Assembly (NCBI GenBank): GCA_963170055.1
Contig: CAUJGJ010000188.1
Coordinates: forward strand, 3,348,571-3,412,570
Source of the DNA: Halisarca cf. caerulea
Taxonomy: Eukaryota > Porifera > Demospongiae > Chondrillida > Halisarcidae
DNA length: 64,000 nt
Reading direction: 5' to 3'
Shown: positions 1 through 10,042 of the stretch, piece after piece
Numbering within the stretch: position 1 is the first letter of the stretch
Layout: every line of letters starts with the position of its first letter
Translations under genes and position numbers: made by a program
The notes under the pieces: model-generated
Database searches by the model: none
Seen by the model: only the letters and a program-made list of their open reading frames with translations
What the model was told of the DNA's origin: nothing

Positions 1-57
1 GGATCTCTGTATGGGATCTGCCCATTTAATGCTTATATCTGTGTGTACTGTATGTAT

Positions 58-262
58 CACACCCACATCTACACAGGCCACACCCACATTAACACAGACC
101 ACACCTACATCCACACACACCCCAACCACACCCACATCTACACAAGCCACACCCACACCTACACAAACCATACACAGATGTACACAAACCACACCCACAT
201 TTACACAGACCACACCCACATCTACACAGATCACACCCAAATGTACATTAACCATTGTGTTA
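58..262. repeat. 21-bp minisatellite
   Basis: About nine to ten imperfect tandem copies of a 21-bp unit built around CACACCCACATCTACACAGA. The unit is a multiple of three, so it gives low-complexity open frames in several registers (HTHIYTD-like heptads), which I do not regard as genes. Confidence 0.85.
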
Positions 263-310
263 ACCCCACCCACCCACACAGTTACACGCCCATACCTCAT
301 TGAGAGCATT

Positions 311-1116
311 CAATAGGTGACTGGAGAAAGCTTCATTGCCCTCACTCCATCTCAAGAACTGGTCCAAAGTCACATTCGAGCCCTACACATGGTCAGACAA
401 AGAACCAGTTACAGGTACTGTAACTTGAGATGCAGCATAAAACATGGCACACACACACCATTCAGCACATACACCACATACAGAACATACACCATATACA
501 GAACATAATTGCTAATTTCGCGGGACGTATATTTCGCAAATCACGAACTTAGCTATAATTCACCATTTCATTTTCGCCAATGAACCAGACTCTGCTATAT
601 TATATGACACAAGTAGACTATGTGTCTAACCAAATATTTGTGATAGAATTTTCGTAAATTCAAGCTCATTTGAGAAATGTGCAAAAACTACCACCTACCG
701 TACACTGTACACTGTACACAGTACACAGTACACTGCACACCGTACACTGTACACAGTACACAATGTAGTACCAACAGAGCATTCAGTTCATGTACAGTAG
801 AACCTCTGATACAGAACCTCTCTGATAAAGGACACAGCTTGAGGCCCCAGCAGTTTCCTCCACACTGCCCCAATACATTTCGAACCCTGAAAGGAATTAC
901 AACCTCTCCACAAAGGACAGAAGGAGCTGAACATGTGCTATCCCCAACATGTCCTTTATATGGAGGTTCTACTACACTGTTACAGTTGCTGTACTACTGT
1001 ATAATTATGACAACCGGAAGTGACATTTGAGCTCAATTACGTAATGCCTAAATGTATGTATGTGGCCATTTTGTTTCTGTATCATCCTTACAAAAATGGA
1101 GTATTACGGTACTACA
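311..1116. other. Gene-free spacer with short GTACA-rich repeat and a MITE-like unit
   Basis: I see no gene here. About 690-765 is a run of alternating TACACTGTACACAGTACA words. About 794-980 is bounded by ACAGTAGAACCTCTGATA on the left and an inverted AGGTTCTACTACACTGT on the right. This resembles the terminal repeats of other ACAGTRRAACCTCT elements in the window, so it is probably a small non-autonomous DNA transposon. Confidence 0.55.
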
Positions 1117-1185
1117 TAGTCTGACCTGCTAGACCAAACTTCTCTTCTACCCATGGTGAAGAGCATGGTCTAGCAGGCCAGACAA
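1117..1185. repeat. Foldback (inverted repeat) element
   Basis: The left arm TAGTCTGACCTGCTAGACCA is matched in inverse by TGGTCTAGCAGGCCAGACA around a loop of about 30 bp. Closely related arms occur at 25.1 kb and a similar single arm at about 53.4 kb, suggesting one foldback MITE family. Confidence 0.75.
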
Positions 1186-1211
1186 TACATAATATGGAAG
1201 AAACGTACACT

Positions 1212-1606
<395 letters not shown>

Positions 1607-2196
1607 TGCATGCATGTGTATGCCGAGGGTAATATAATAATTATATTATACAATACTGCATATATCAGAAGACCTAGCAGTGAGCCAGTTCTCCATAGTC
1701 TACCAACACCAGTGAAAAGGTATGTCTCAGATATTGTTGAAGGCTTCACATTTGGTCAAAATGTTAAAAACAGCTCAAGCACAACTCAGGTGGCGAACTC
1801 AGGACTCAAAACCCTCTGCATATGGGCTTGCTTCATGCTAATGTATGTGGTATGTGCTATATACGTTCCATATACTAGTATGAGGACATGAAGCGCCCTT
1901 GAATCAACACCCTGTTTCAGTGCTGTAGCAGTACCACGTGATGTGCAGCATCTGATACTGAACACACTGTCAAATATTGGATCAATGATGAAATATAAAA
2001 AAAATGAAATATGATCATGATATCTTGAAAAAATTGATAATTCAATTTACCAAAAAAATGATGAAAATTATTTGATATCACATAATCACGAGATAATGAG
2101 TTCTGTACACATGTCAACACATTCTGACATGGCAGAGGATCCACACCGTGACTCTCACAACACGACTGCTCAGCAGAACAGAGCACTGTACATAGA
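1607..2196. other. Gene-free spacer
   Basis: AT-rich sequence between two dinucleotide repeats. I see no coding signal, no RNA gene and no recognisable repeat beyond short homopolymer runs. Confidence 0.5.
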
Positions 2197-2211
2197 ACAC
2201 ACACACACACA

Positions 2212-2266
<55 letters not shown>

Positions 2267-2364
2267 CCACACACACACAGACGCACACATACACACACAG
2301 ACACACACACACAGACACACACACACACACACACACACACATGCACACACACACACACACACAC
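2197..2364. repeat. (CA)n microsatellite directly downstream of the first family gene
   Basis: CA dinucleotides with CACAGA interruptions. They lie within about 20 bp of the stop codon of the minus-strand gene that ends at 2381, so they would sit in or near its 3' UTR. Confidence 0.95.
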
Positions 2365-2380
2365 TATTAGGATAACTCTA

Positions 2381-3862
2381 CTACCACTCAGCGTGATACG
2401 TAAGCTCCTCAGATTTAGGGTTTGCCTCTTCAACTGGTTTGGAGCAGCAGTTCACGCAGGAAACACAAGGCAAGCAAGCACGACAGACCTTGTTCTTACG
2501 ACAATGCTTGTACAGCTTCAGAAGAAGAAGGCCAACCACAGGAAGAAGGCCCATCACCAACGTCAGGTAAGAGAAGAGGTTGGGTATAACATCAGCCACA
2601 GGATCAAGAAAGGTCCTAGAGGCAGTCTCCGCAGCTCCTTCTGAATACACCCTCCTGATGAAGAGGGCCAACTGGTTAATTGCCCCTATCAGTGTGAGGT
2701 AGATGAGGGACAGCGACTCCATGTAGTTGTGTTTGGTCAGTTTGTAGGGCTGGAACAGGGAATGCATGCCAAGAATGATCACAAGTAGAGTAAGGCTGAT
2801 GAAATTCTGAAGGTTTGGGTCAAGATACAAAGCTGCGTGCATTGCCCAGAGAATCATTCGATGGAAGAGGTGTACTCCAGCGAACCACCTCATCTTGTCC
2901 TTGTACACTCCTTGAAACACATCAAACACCGGATCTAGTTTGGGAAAGCGAGGGAGAGACCTCCCTGTCAACTTGTGGAAGAGAGCAGGGATGGACGGAT
3001 AGTAGATGAGGGAGAGAGGGAGGGGCAGGAGGAGGATGTAAACTATAAGTGGAATACCAGAAAAAGTAAACCGAGCTGCTACATCTGTATAGCCGTACAA
3101 CTCTTGAATGGCACTGGTGTAGACGCAATATTCAGGACAGCCTCCGTCGGTGTCATAGCAACAAGTGCGGTAAAAGTTGACAATCATTAAACTGGAAATG
3201 GCCACCAGGTCACCATAAGCCAGGAGCAGTCCCGAGCAAATACCGTGAAGGATGGTGTGCTTGGGGATCTTCTCCTCTCTGAAGTTCCTCACTGCTCTCC
3301 TCACCTTAGCCCAGGGAAGACGGCACTTCTGATGGGGACACCAGGTACACTTGACCAGGAACAGCACAACAAGAACCTCAGCGACTACAATCACATATTT
3401 GAAGTACTCAAGGGTGTAAAAACGCGATGCCAGTGGATGCTGCACATACTCAGCGTCATACACCTGATTCTGCACCACCAGATACACCAGCCACTTCCCC
3501 CAAGGCGTGACCAGAGGGAGACACTGATAGAAGAAGACAAAGGACTGCCTGGGGCCTGAAGCAAGATCGACATTGAAGAAGATGAGAACAGGGAAGACAA
3601 CAGTTGTGAGAGTGTAGCTCAAGGCCAGCAATGCATACAGAATACCATCTCCTCTCACCAGATCTTCATTCTCTGTGTAGCAGATACAGGTCCTGAAAGT
3701 GTCGTATTTACAAGAGCTGTTACAACTGCTGAGGGTACAGGCAGAAAGAAAACTGACATTTGCACCAATGTATTCAAATTCACAAGTTTCCTGGAGCTCT
3801 TCACCAATGCAGAGGTGAGCTAGAAGTACTAGGAGCAAAAGAACACTTTGCAAGGGCTTCAT
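2381..3862 (-). CDS. Class A nine-TM receptor-like membrane protein (copy 1)
   Basis: A single open exon of 493 aa with no frame breaks. Residues 1-20 are a signal peptide (MKPLQSVLLLLVLLAHLCIG), followed by a short Cys-rich ectodomain to about residue 70. Hydrophobic segments follow in the order seen in all copies: TM1 ending at FFNVDLASGP, TM2 around the FFYQCLPLV motif, TM3 ending at the VKCTWCP cytosolic Cys cluster, a basic cytosolic loop (PWAKVRRAVRNFREEK), TM4, an outside loop with Cys, TM5, the invariant cytosolic core (YYPSIPALFHKLTGRSLPRF through FDVFQGVYKDKMRWFAG, about 2869-3030) and TM6-TM9. The tail has a Cys-rich segment and ends exactly at TYHAEW, the shortest form of the family's terminal E-W motif. 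It is the most divergent class A copy. Function unknown; a plasma-membrane receptor or channel is inferred only from topology. Confidence 0.85.
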   Translation of the reverse strand: MKPLQSVLLLLVLLAHLCIGEELQETCEFEYIGANVSFLSACTLSSCNSSCKYDTFRTCICYTENEDLVRGDGILYALLALSYTLTTVVFPVLIFFNVDLASGPRQSFVFFYQCLPLVTPWGKWLVYLVVQNQVYDAEYVQHPLASRFYTLEYFKYVIVVAEVLVVLFLVKCTWCPHQKCRLPWAKVRRAVRNFREEKIPKHTILHGICSGLLLAYGDLVAISSLMIVNFYRTCCYDTDGGCPEYCVYTSAIQELYGYTDVAARFTFSGIPLIVYILLLPLPLSLIYYPSIPALFHKLTGRSLPRFPKLDPVFDVFQGVYKDKMRWFAGVHLFHRMILWAMHAALYLDPNLQNFISLTLLVIILGMHSLFQPYKLTKHNYMESLSLIYLTLIGAINQLALFIRRVYSEGAAETASRTFLDPVADVIPNLFSYLTLVMGLLPVVGLLLLKLYKHCRKNKVCRACLPCVSCVNCCSKPVEEANPKSEELTYHAEW

Positions 3863-4790
3863 TTCTTCACTTTTCAGGCTATCCTCGCATTGAAAGAACT
3901 TCAGTAGTCAGCTTTTCAGATCATGTGACCTCACAAGTCATGTGACTTGCCTAATTAGGATATTCATTAGTCTCATGAATATCATTACATGAGAAAGGTA
4001 AACCTCGAGAGTCACATGAGAGTCACATGATTCACAAGCAGCACAACACTACCTTTTTTGGCAAGCTTTCTTAGCACAATACCATTGCAACAACTACACA
4101 TACTGTGCATGTATAAATATACTGTACATTCACTATAGAATCACGCAGGTGGAGTGAAGTCTCCCGTAGAAAAATAATTTGTGTTTTTCGGTAAATTTGC
4201 AATCCCACAAATTCAGATAACCCTGCAATTCTGATATGGAACAAGGGGAATGGCCTCTTTGAGACTCACAGTAAGAACTGTAATACTCTGGACTGCAGAG
4301 TATGTGGTGTAAAGTGTACAGTGAAACCTTTGCAATCCGCTACCGTGGGACCAGGAGAAGTTGGCCAGATTACACAGGTGGCCGAGCTAGACAGGTCCAG
4401 TCCAACATGTGGGTAACATCTGGGACTAGACAGAACGGCTGGTCCAGACAGGGTGGCCGACTTACTATACAGCTCAGACTGGAGAGGTTCCACTGGAGCT
4501 GTACTACGGGCAGACCTGTCTATAGTACTGTACTATGGTAGGAAAAGAAATGGGCACCACACATTGTGCCTGTAGACGTACATGTACTATCATACATTGA
4601 CTTCCTTATTCCAACCGCATGACTACCACAAAGTAATACATTTCAACCCAATATCAACACAAGGTGGTGCAGTGAGGAGGAATGATGAAAGGATAGTGTC
4701 CACAATGAAGTAAACACAGCATGCTGGACTGCACAGACAACTCACAAGTCAGCAGTTCACAATAGCAAGTGCCCATATACACACAGACAT

Positions 4791-4847
<57 letters not shown>

Positions 4848-5015
4848 AAGAATCCTGGCATTTGTAACATTACTTAGGATTATAAAACACTTATGAAAGA
4901 TGACACAACACTTCAAGAGGCCTCACATACACAACATACTGCAGACAGCACTACGTACATACAGTGAAAGTCATGAAAGATGGCATAAATGTTTTACACC
5001 ACAACTACACATTCT
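3863..5015. other. Spacer between copies 1 and 2, with a MITE-like unit
   Basis: No gene seen. About 4317-4505 begins TACAGTGAAACCTTTGCAAT and ends with an inverted GAGAGGTTCCACTGGAGCTG. This is a diverged terminal inverted repeat pair of the ACAGTRRAACCTCT type common in the window. The part near 4850-5015 is the 3' flank of copy 2 and is closely repeated at 6986-7180 behind copy 3. Confidence 0.5.
4787..4843. repeat. (CA)n microsatellite
   Basis: Pure CA repeat in the 3' flank of copy 2. A longer CA tract occupies the equivalent place behind copy 3 at 6821-6985, so it was already present when the two genes duplicated. Confidence 0.95.
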
Positions 5016-6524
5016 CTAGTTGGCATTCCTTGTCAGAGTTCTTGCAACCCATTCTACTTCGTAGTAGGTAGCAGGGTTGGATGGATCATCCCCATCACCA
5101 TCACCTGAGGGATGCTTGGACGGATTGAAGTATAACGCAAAATCTGAAAAAGAACCTTTTCTGACATGGCGGAAAAGCTTGCAAATGTTGAACAGGACAA
5201 TGCCCACCAAAGGCACCAATCCCAGGAAACCAGTGAGTATTGCTAAACCTTTAGAAACTTCCAGCTTGTCTTCGTAAAGCTTAGGGATGAAGAGTGCCAA
5301 CTGGTAGAAGATTGCAATAATCACAAGATACACAAGATACAAGGTCTCTATGTAATTGTGCTTGGGAAGTTTGTAGGGTTGAAACAAGGAGTGGATGCCA
5401 AGAATCACCACCAGAAATGAAAGAACTATGAAATTCTGTAAGTTGGGATTAAAAGACAACCCAATGAATACCACCCAAAGGATCATACGGTAGAGAAAGT
5501 GCACTCCAGCAAACCACCTCATCTTATCTTTGTACACTCCTTGAAACACATCAAACACTGGATCTAGTTTGGGAAAGTGAGGGAGAGATCTCCCTGTCAA
5601 CTTGTGGAAGAGAGCAGGGATGGATGGATAGTAGATGAGGGAGAGAGGGAGGAGGAGGAGGGAAAAGTATATAATTGTTGGAACAGCTATTAAAGCGTTC
5701 AGTTTGTCATTCGTTCCATTGTCATGGTAGTGTTGACTATTAAAATTCTTTACCCCTTCAGTATGAGCACACAGTTTTGGGCAGTCACTGTTGATATCAT
5801 AACAGTAAGTTGTAAACACGTTCAGTATGATGAGGCTGGATATGGCCAACAGGTCACCATATGCCAACACCATGATAGAACAGATGCCGTGAAGAATTGA
5901 ATGCTTCGGAACATGCTTCTCTCTGAAGTTCCTCACTGCTCTCCTCACCTTAGCCCAGGGAAGACGACATTTTTGAAGAGGGCAACAGGTACACTTGACA
6001 AGAAAGATCACCAGCAGGAACTCTATGAGAGCAATTATATATTTCAGGTATTCAAAGATGTAAAATCGGCCAAATAATGGGTCTTTGATAAGAAAAAGAG
6101 AGGCATCATAAATTTGATTCTGCAGCACAAAATATCCCAAAACTTTCCCAAAAGGAGTTACAAGAGGCAAGCACTGGTAGAAGAAGATCAGAGACTGCTT
6201 TGGACCCGAAGCGAGGTTGATGTTAAAGAACAAAATGACAGGATAAACCAGGAGTATCAAGGTAACTCCAATAGTCAGACACCAATACATCCTCAAGTTG
6301 TCATTCAAAGTTGCCGTGAGCTGGTGTTCACCATTGTAACAGAGGACCTGACTGGTGATATTGTCACATGAACACTTTGACAACGAACAATAGAACACAT
6401 CACCATCATTAGTTATGTTCCCCAGATAACTAGCTGAGTGGTTATACTGGCACATTTTGCTTTCTCCTTCTCCTACACAAAAGTTTACCAGCACTAGTGA
6501 GAGCAATAGCTTCGTTGGAGACAT
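5016..6524 (-). CDS. Class A nine-TM receptor-like membrane protein (copy 2)
   Basis: Intact single exon, 502 aa. The start ATG (MSPTKLLLSLVLVNFCVGEG) gives a clean signal peptide of about 18-20 residues. The ectodomain has several Asn-X-Ser/Thr sites and Cys pairs (CSLSKCSCDN). Nine membrane segments and both invariant cytosolic loops are present (CPLQKCRLPWAKVRRAVRNF, and the IPALFHKLTGRSLPHF to KDKMRWFAG core at about 5497-5660). The outside loop between TM4 and TM5 is copy-specific (CPKLCAHTEGVKNF). The tail carries a Gly-Asp run, then YYEVEW followed by a VARTLTRNAN extension that is special to class A. It is a recent tandem duplicate of copy 3: flanks, both microsatellites and tail sequence correspond. 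A TAC microsatellite lies about 17-20 bp upstream of the ATG, so the promoter or 5' UTR contains a trinucleotide repeat. No biochemical role can be assigned. Confidence 0.87.
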   Translation of the reverse strand: MSPTKLLLSLVLVNFCVGEGESKMCQYNHSASYLGNITNDGDVFYCSLSKCSCDNITSQVLCYNGEHQLTATLNDNLRMYWCLTIGVTLILLVYPVILFFNINLASGPKQSLIFFYQCLPLVTPFGKVLGYFVLQNQIYDASLFLIKDPLFGRFYIFEYLKYIIALIEFLLVIFLVKCTCCPLQKCRLPWAKVRRAVRNFREKHVPKHSILHGICSIMVLAYGDLLAISSLIILNVFTTYCYDINSDCPKLCAHTEGVKNFNSQHYHDNGTNDKLNALIAVPTIIYFSLLLLPLSLIYYPSIPALFHKLTGRSLPHFPKLDPVFDVFQGVYKDKMRWFAGVHFLYRMILWVVFIGLSFNPNLQNFIVLSFLVVILGIHSLFQPYKLPKHNYIETLYLVYLVIIAIFYQLALFIPKLYEDKLEVSKGLAILTGFLGLVPLVGIVLFNICKLFRHVRKGSFSDFALYFNPSKHPSGDGDGDDPSNPATYYEVEWVARTLTRNAN

Positions 6525-6540
6525 TTCTACTGAACTCCTG

Positions 6541-6546
6541 TAACAG

Positions 6547-6601
<55 letters not shown>

Positions 6602-6619
6602 CACTACTACTACTACTGC
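6541..6619. repeat. (TAC)n trinucleotide repeat just upstream of copy 2
   Basis: About 24 TAC/CTA repeats starting some 17 bp upstream of the ATG of copy 2, in 5' UTR or core promoter position. The same repeat sits at the same place in copy 3 (8719-8778). Confidence 0.95.
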
Positions 6620-6820
6620 CTTGCTTTCAGCTCAGCAAGTATACGTACGTACGTATGTATAATAATAATAATAATAGGAAGTTGGTGAACTAACACTCTC
6701 TAAACAGATTCATGATGTGTGCATACAAAATACTCATGGGAGTGTCCAACAACAGCTGGCAACACCACAGAGTGACACCCAACAGAGACTGAAGTCATCA
6801 CACCCCACACAAGAGGGCGG
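6620..6820. other. Short spacer, duplicate junction
   Basis: Contains a GTACGTACGTATGTATAATAATAATAAT low-complexity stretch and no gene. It is the junction between the tandemly duplicated copy 2 and copy 3 units. Confidence 0.45.
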
Positions 6821-6890
<70 letters not shown>

Positions 6891-6985
6891 ACACACATAC
6901 ACACACACATACACACACACACATACACACACACTCACACACACACACACACTCACACACACACACACACACACACTCACACACA
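6821..6985. repeat. (CA)n microsatellite with CACATA and CACTCA variants
   Basis: CA dinucleotides with interspersed ATACACAC and ACTCACAC words, in the 3' flank of copy 3 and collinear with the shorter tract at 4787-4843. Confidence 0.95.
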
Positions 6986-7180
6986 AAGCACTTGAAGAAT
7001 TCCGATATTTGTAACACTACATGGGATTGTAAAACACTCATGAAAGGTGATACAACACTTAACTGAAGAGGCCTCACATACACAACACTCAGTACTGCAG
7101 ATGACACTACAGTACATACATACAGTGAAACTTGTGAGAGATGGCAGAACTGTTTTACACTACCATGACACACACGTTCT

Positions 7181-7306
7181 CTACTTGGAATTCCTTGCCA
7201 GAGTTCTTGCAACCCATTCTACTTCGTAGTAGGTAGCAGGGTTGGATGGATTGTTACCATAATAGTCATCTGAGAGACGCCTGGGTGGATCAAAATAAAA
7301 TGCAAG
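7181..7306 (-). pseudogene. Detached C-terminal tail of copy 3 behind an in-frame stop
   Basis: Reading on past the TAA at 7307-7309 in the same frame gives LAFYFDPPRRLSDD, then a segment with NPATYYEVEW and VARTLARNSK before a TAG at 7181-7183. It aligns with the last about 40 residues of copy 2. The tail is therefore still recognisable but is cut off by one nonsense change. Confidence 0.85.
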
Positions 7307-8698
7307 TTATGCTAAAGAACCTGGTCTGACACGGCGAAAAAGCTTGCAAATGTTCAAAAGGACAATCCCAACCAAAGGCAGCAATCCCAGGACACCAGTA
7401 AGTGTTGTTAAAACTGTAAAAGCCACTAGTGCCTGTTTGTTTTCATAAATCCTGGGGAGGATGAGTGCCAACTGGTAGAAGATTGCGATAATCACAAGAT
7501 ACACAAGATACAAGGTCTCTATGTAATTGTGCTTGGACAGTTTGTAGGGTTGAAACAAGGAGTGGACGCCAAGAATCACCACCAGAAATGAAAGAACTAT
7601 GAAATTTTGTAAGTTGGCGTCAAAAGACAACCCAATGAACACAGCCCACAGCATCATGCGGTAAAGGAGGTGTACTCCAGCGAACCACCTCATCTTGTCC
7701 TTGTACACTCCTTGAAACACATCAAACACTGGATCTAGTTTGGGAAAGCGAGGGAGAGATCTCCCTGTCAACTTGTGGAAGAGAGCAGGGATGGATGGAT
7801 AGTAGATGAGGGAGAGAGGGAGGAGTAACAGGAGAAAGTAGACAATTGCTGGAAAAACTTTTAAAGCGTTCAGTTTGTGATTCATTCCATTGTCAAGGCT
7901 GTAATCAGTAGTAAAATTCTTTACCCTTACTGTTTCAACACACAGTTTTGGGCAGTTACTATTGGTATCATAACAGTAAATATCAAACACGTTCAGTATG
8001 ATGAGACTGGATATGGCCAACAGGTCACCATATGCCAACACCATGATAGAACAGAAGCCGTGAAGAATCGAATGCTTCGGAACATGCTTCTCTCTGAAGT
8101 TCCTCACTGCTCTCCTCACCTTAGCCCAGGGAAGACGACACTTCTGAAGAGGACAACAGGTACACTTGACAAGAAAGATCACCAACAGTAACTCTACGAG
8201 AGCAATCACATATTTCAAGTATTCAAAGATGTAAAAACGGCTAAAGAATGGTTCTCTGATGAAAAGAATGTTATCATAAATCTGATTCTGAAGAACAAAA
8301 TATCCCAAAACCTTCCCAAAAGGAGTCACAAGAGGCAAGCACTGGTAGAAGAAGACCAGAGACTGCTTTGGACCCGAAGCGAGGTTGATGTTAAAGAACA
8401 AAATGACAGGATAAACCAGGAGCATTAAAGTAACACCGATAGTCAGACACCAATACATCCACCAGTTGTCATTCAAAGTCTTCGTGAGCTGGTGTTCACG
8501 ATCATAACACAGGCACTGCCTGATGATGTTCCCACAATAACTGCTGCACTTTGACACTGAACAATGGAACACATCACCGTCATCAGGAATGTCCATCAGG
8601 TAACTAGCAGAGCGGTTATATTCGCACATTTTGCTTTCTCCTTCTCCTATACAAAAGTTCACCAGAATTAGTAAGAGCAATAGCTTCACTGGAGACAT
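7307..8698 (-). CDS. Class A nine-TM receptor-like membrane protein, tail-truncated (copy 3)
   Basis: 463 aa from the ATG at 8698 (MSPVKLLLLLILVNFCIGEG), which aligns with the start of copy 2. A more upstream in-frame ATG at 8806 would add 36 residues, mostly polySer read from the TAC microsatellite. I regard that as a shadow because the added part is not a signal peptide and is absent elsewhere. The order of parts is signal peptide, glycosylatable Cys-rich ectodomain, TM1-TM9, the basic CPLQKCRLPWAKVRRAVRNF loop, and the invariant core at about 7670-7825. The frame stops at a TAA after GSLA, where copy 2 continues with GSFSDFALYF. It therefore lacks the acidic tail and the YYEVEW motif that nearly all other copies keep. 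It is either a natural tail-less variant or an early pseudogene. The body is otherwise intact. Confidence 0.8.
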   Translation of the reverse strand: MSPVKLLLLLILVNFCIGEGESKMCEYNRSASYLMDIPDDGDVFHCSVSKCSSYCGNIIRQCLCYDREHQLTKTLNDNWWMYWCLTIGVTLMLLVYPVILFFNINLASGPKQSLVFFYQCLPLVTPFGKVLGYFVLQNQIYDNILFIREPFFSRFYIFEYLKYVIALVELLLVIFLVKCTCCPLQKCRLPWAKVRRAVRNFREKHVPKHSILHGFCSIMVLAYGDLLAISSLIILNVFDIYCYDTNSNCPKLCVETVRVKNFTTDYSLDNGMNHKLNALKVFPAIVYFLLLLLPLSLIYYPSIPALFHKLTGRSLPRFPKLDPVFDVFQGVYKDKMRWFAGVHLLYRMMLWAVFIGLSFDANLQNFIVLSFLVVILGVHSLFQPYKLSKHNYIETLYLVYLVIIAIFYQLALILPRIYENKQALVAFTVLTTLTGVLGLLPLVGIVLLNICKLFRRVRPGSLA

Positions 8699-8718
8699 TT
8701 CTACTGAACTCCTGTAAC

Positions 8719-8721
8719 AGT

Positions 8722-8774
<53 letters not shown>

Positions 8775-8778
8775 TTAC
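8719..8778. repeat. (TAC)n trinucleotide repeat just upstream of copy 3
   Basis: About 19 TAC repeats some 20 bp upstream of the ATG at 8698, directly abutting a MITE at 8779. The conserved bases between repeat and ATG match those of copy 2. Confidence 0.93.
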
Positions 8779-8960
8779 TACAGTAAAACCTGTCTATAAC
8801 GACCACTCAAGGGACCAAATAATTGTAGTTTCTGTAGACAGGTGGTCCTTGTACAGAGGTGCTTTAGTACAACTGAAGTGGACAATGAACCAGCCTACCG
8901 TGGTCTCTATAGACAGGTGGTCTTTATATGCGAGTGGTCTCTAAGATAAGTTTTACTGTA
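8779..8960. mobile_element. MITE with ACAGTAAAACCTGTCTATAA terminal inverted repeats
   Basis: The left end ACAGTAAAACCTGTCTATAA(CGACCAC) is mirrored at the right by GTGGTCTCTAAGATAAGTTTTACTGTA, with TA at each end. It is 182 bp with internal GTGGTC/GACCAC repeats and no coding capacity. The ends fit Tc1/mariner-type non-autonomous elements. It sits immediately upstream of copy 3. Confidence 0.85.
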
Positions 8961-10042
8961 CTACTGTTACTGCTACTGTACTAACACTACAACAGGAACT
9001 TCTTTCAGTGTCCCCTGGGATTTATTATCATAAGATTCCGCTCCACTGCTGTATTAGGTAAGTGTACTGTTTACATACAATGCAGACTGGGTTGCTTACC
9101 ACCTACACACTGTTATCATAGACTGTGCACACCAGATTGTACAGTTACCATGGGAACACTCAACAGCAGCAAAAAAAAGAGTAGCTCCTGACAAAACAGG
9201 GAAGATTCACAAAAAACAATAAACTATGAATGTCATTAAATATGTACTATGGAACCTACATAATAAGGACACCTGGCAGACAGAAATACAGCAACTGTAC
9301 ACACAGCATCACAATGTGAGTCACTGCTTGGTGAGAAGGTGAGTTGAGATCAATGTGCACACACACTTGTATGTATCCACCTGCTCCATCACAATACTCA
9401 TAGGCCCCATCCTACATATGCACACCATGAACCACACACTCCATGTGCAACATAAGACCGCATTTGTGACAGCTACTGTATGTACTAGCAACCTGAAGTG
9501 AACAAAGGCACACGCAAACATGGCCGATAGCAATGCGCTTGTTCCTACTAGCTCCAGTCTGCAGTGTGTGTTCCTGTATAGTCCAAAACGTAGTGGGCAA
9601 TGAGTGCCAGAGATTCACATATGCTTGTATTTGTGAAGTTTGTTTAGTTTTACAGCTTTTTGCAGACTTATAGCATTACATGCAGTACCATATGCACTCA
9701 ACATTTGCCAAATTAATGAATGAAATATTTGTAGATAAACAATAAACCAGATCACTCAATTTTTTGTGGCTCCGGCCCTGATGCCCTGATGCCAATACAA
9801 ACAATACATACAAACACATCGACACTCAAGCCACACCCACATACAGGGAGGCATGCATAAAACTAAGCTTTCAAACTGATCAGTTGAGCTGCTAGTAAAT
9901 TAGCACTTCAGAAACTATCCACAAACAATTAACTCACAGAAACAAAGGATATGTATGAGTTGCGTCTGTGCTCATTCAATGTTATACCAATTACATAGTT
10001 GAAAATCTCAATACAGTAACTGCACACAACACACAATACACT
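8961..10042. repeat. Spacer made of two dispersed repeats
   Basis: No gene seen. About 8995-9190 (CTTTCAGTGTCCCCTGGGAT onward, including ACAGTTACCATGGGAACACT) recurs at about 30.1-30.4, 36.77-37.1 and 37.9-38.1 kb. About 9240-9500 (GGCAGACAGAAATACAGCAA onward) recurs at about 30.83-31.08, 37.73-37.9 and 38.83-39.1 kb. The last 200 bp (CATCGACACTCAAGCCACAC onward) is the shared 3' flank of class B genes. Confidence 0.65.

Noticed and set aside
2815..3559. Plus-strand frames opposite the family core (for example GQDTKLRALPRESFDGRG, and VPHCSPHLSPGKT repeated in every copy)
   Set aside because: They recur only because the sense strand is conserved; lengths vary and they have no start or domain support.
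8699..8806. Upstream start for the 7.3 kb gene giving a polySer N-terminus
   Set aside because: PolySer comes from the TAC microsatellite; the downstream ATG aligns with the paralogue and gives a normal signal peptide.
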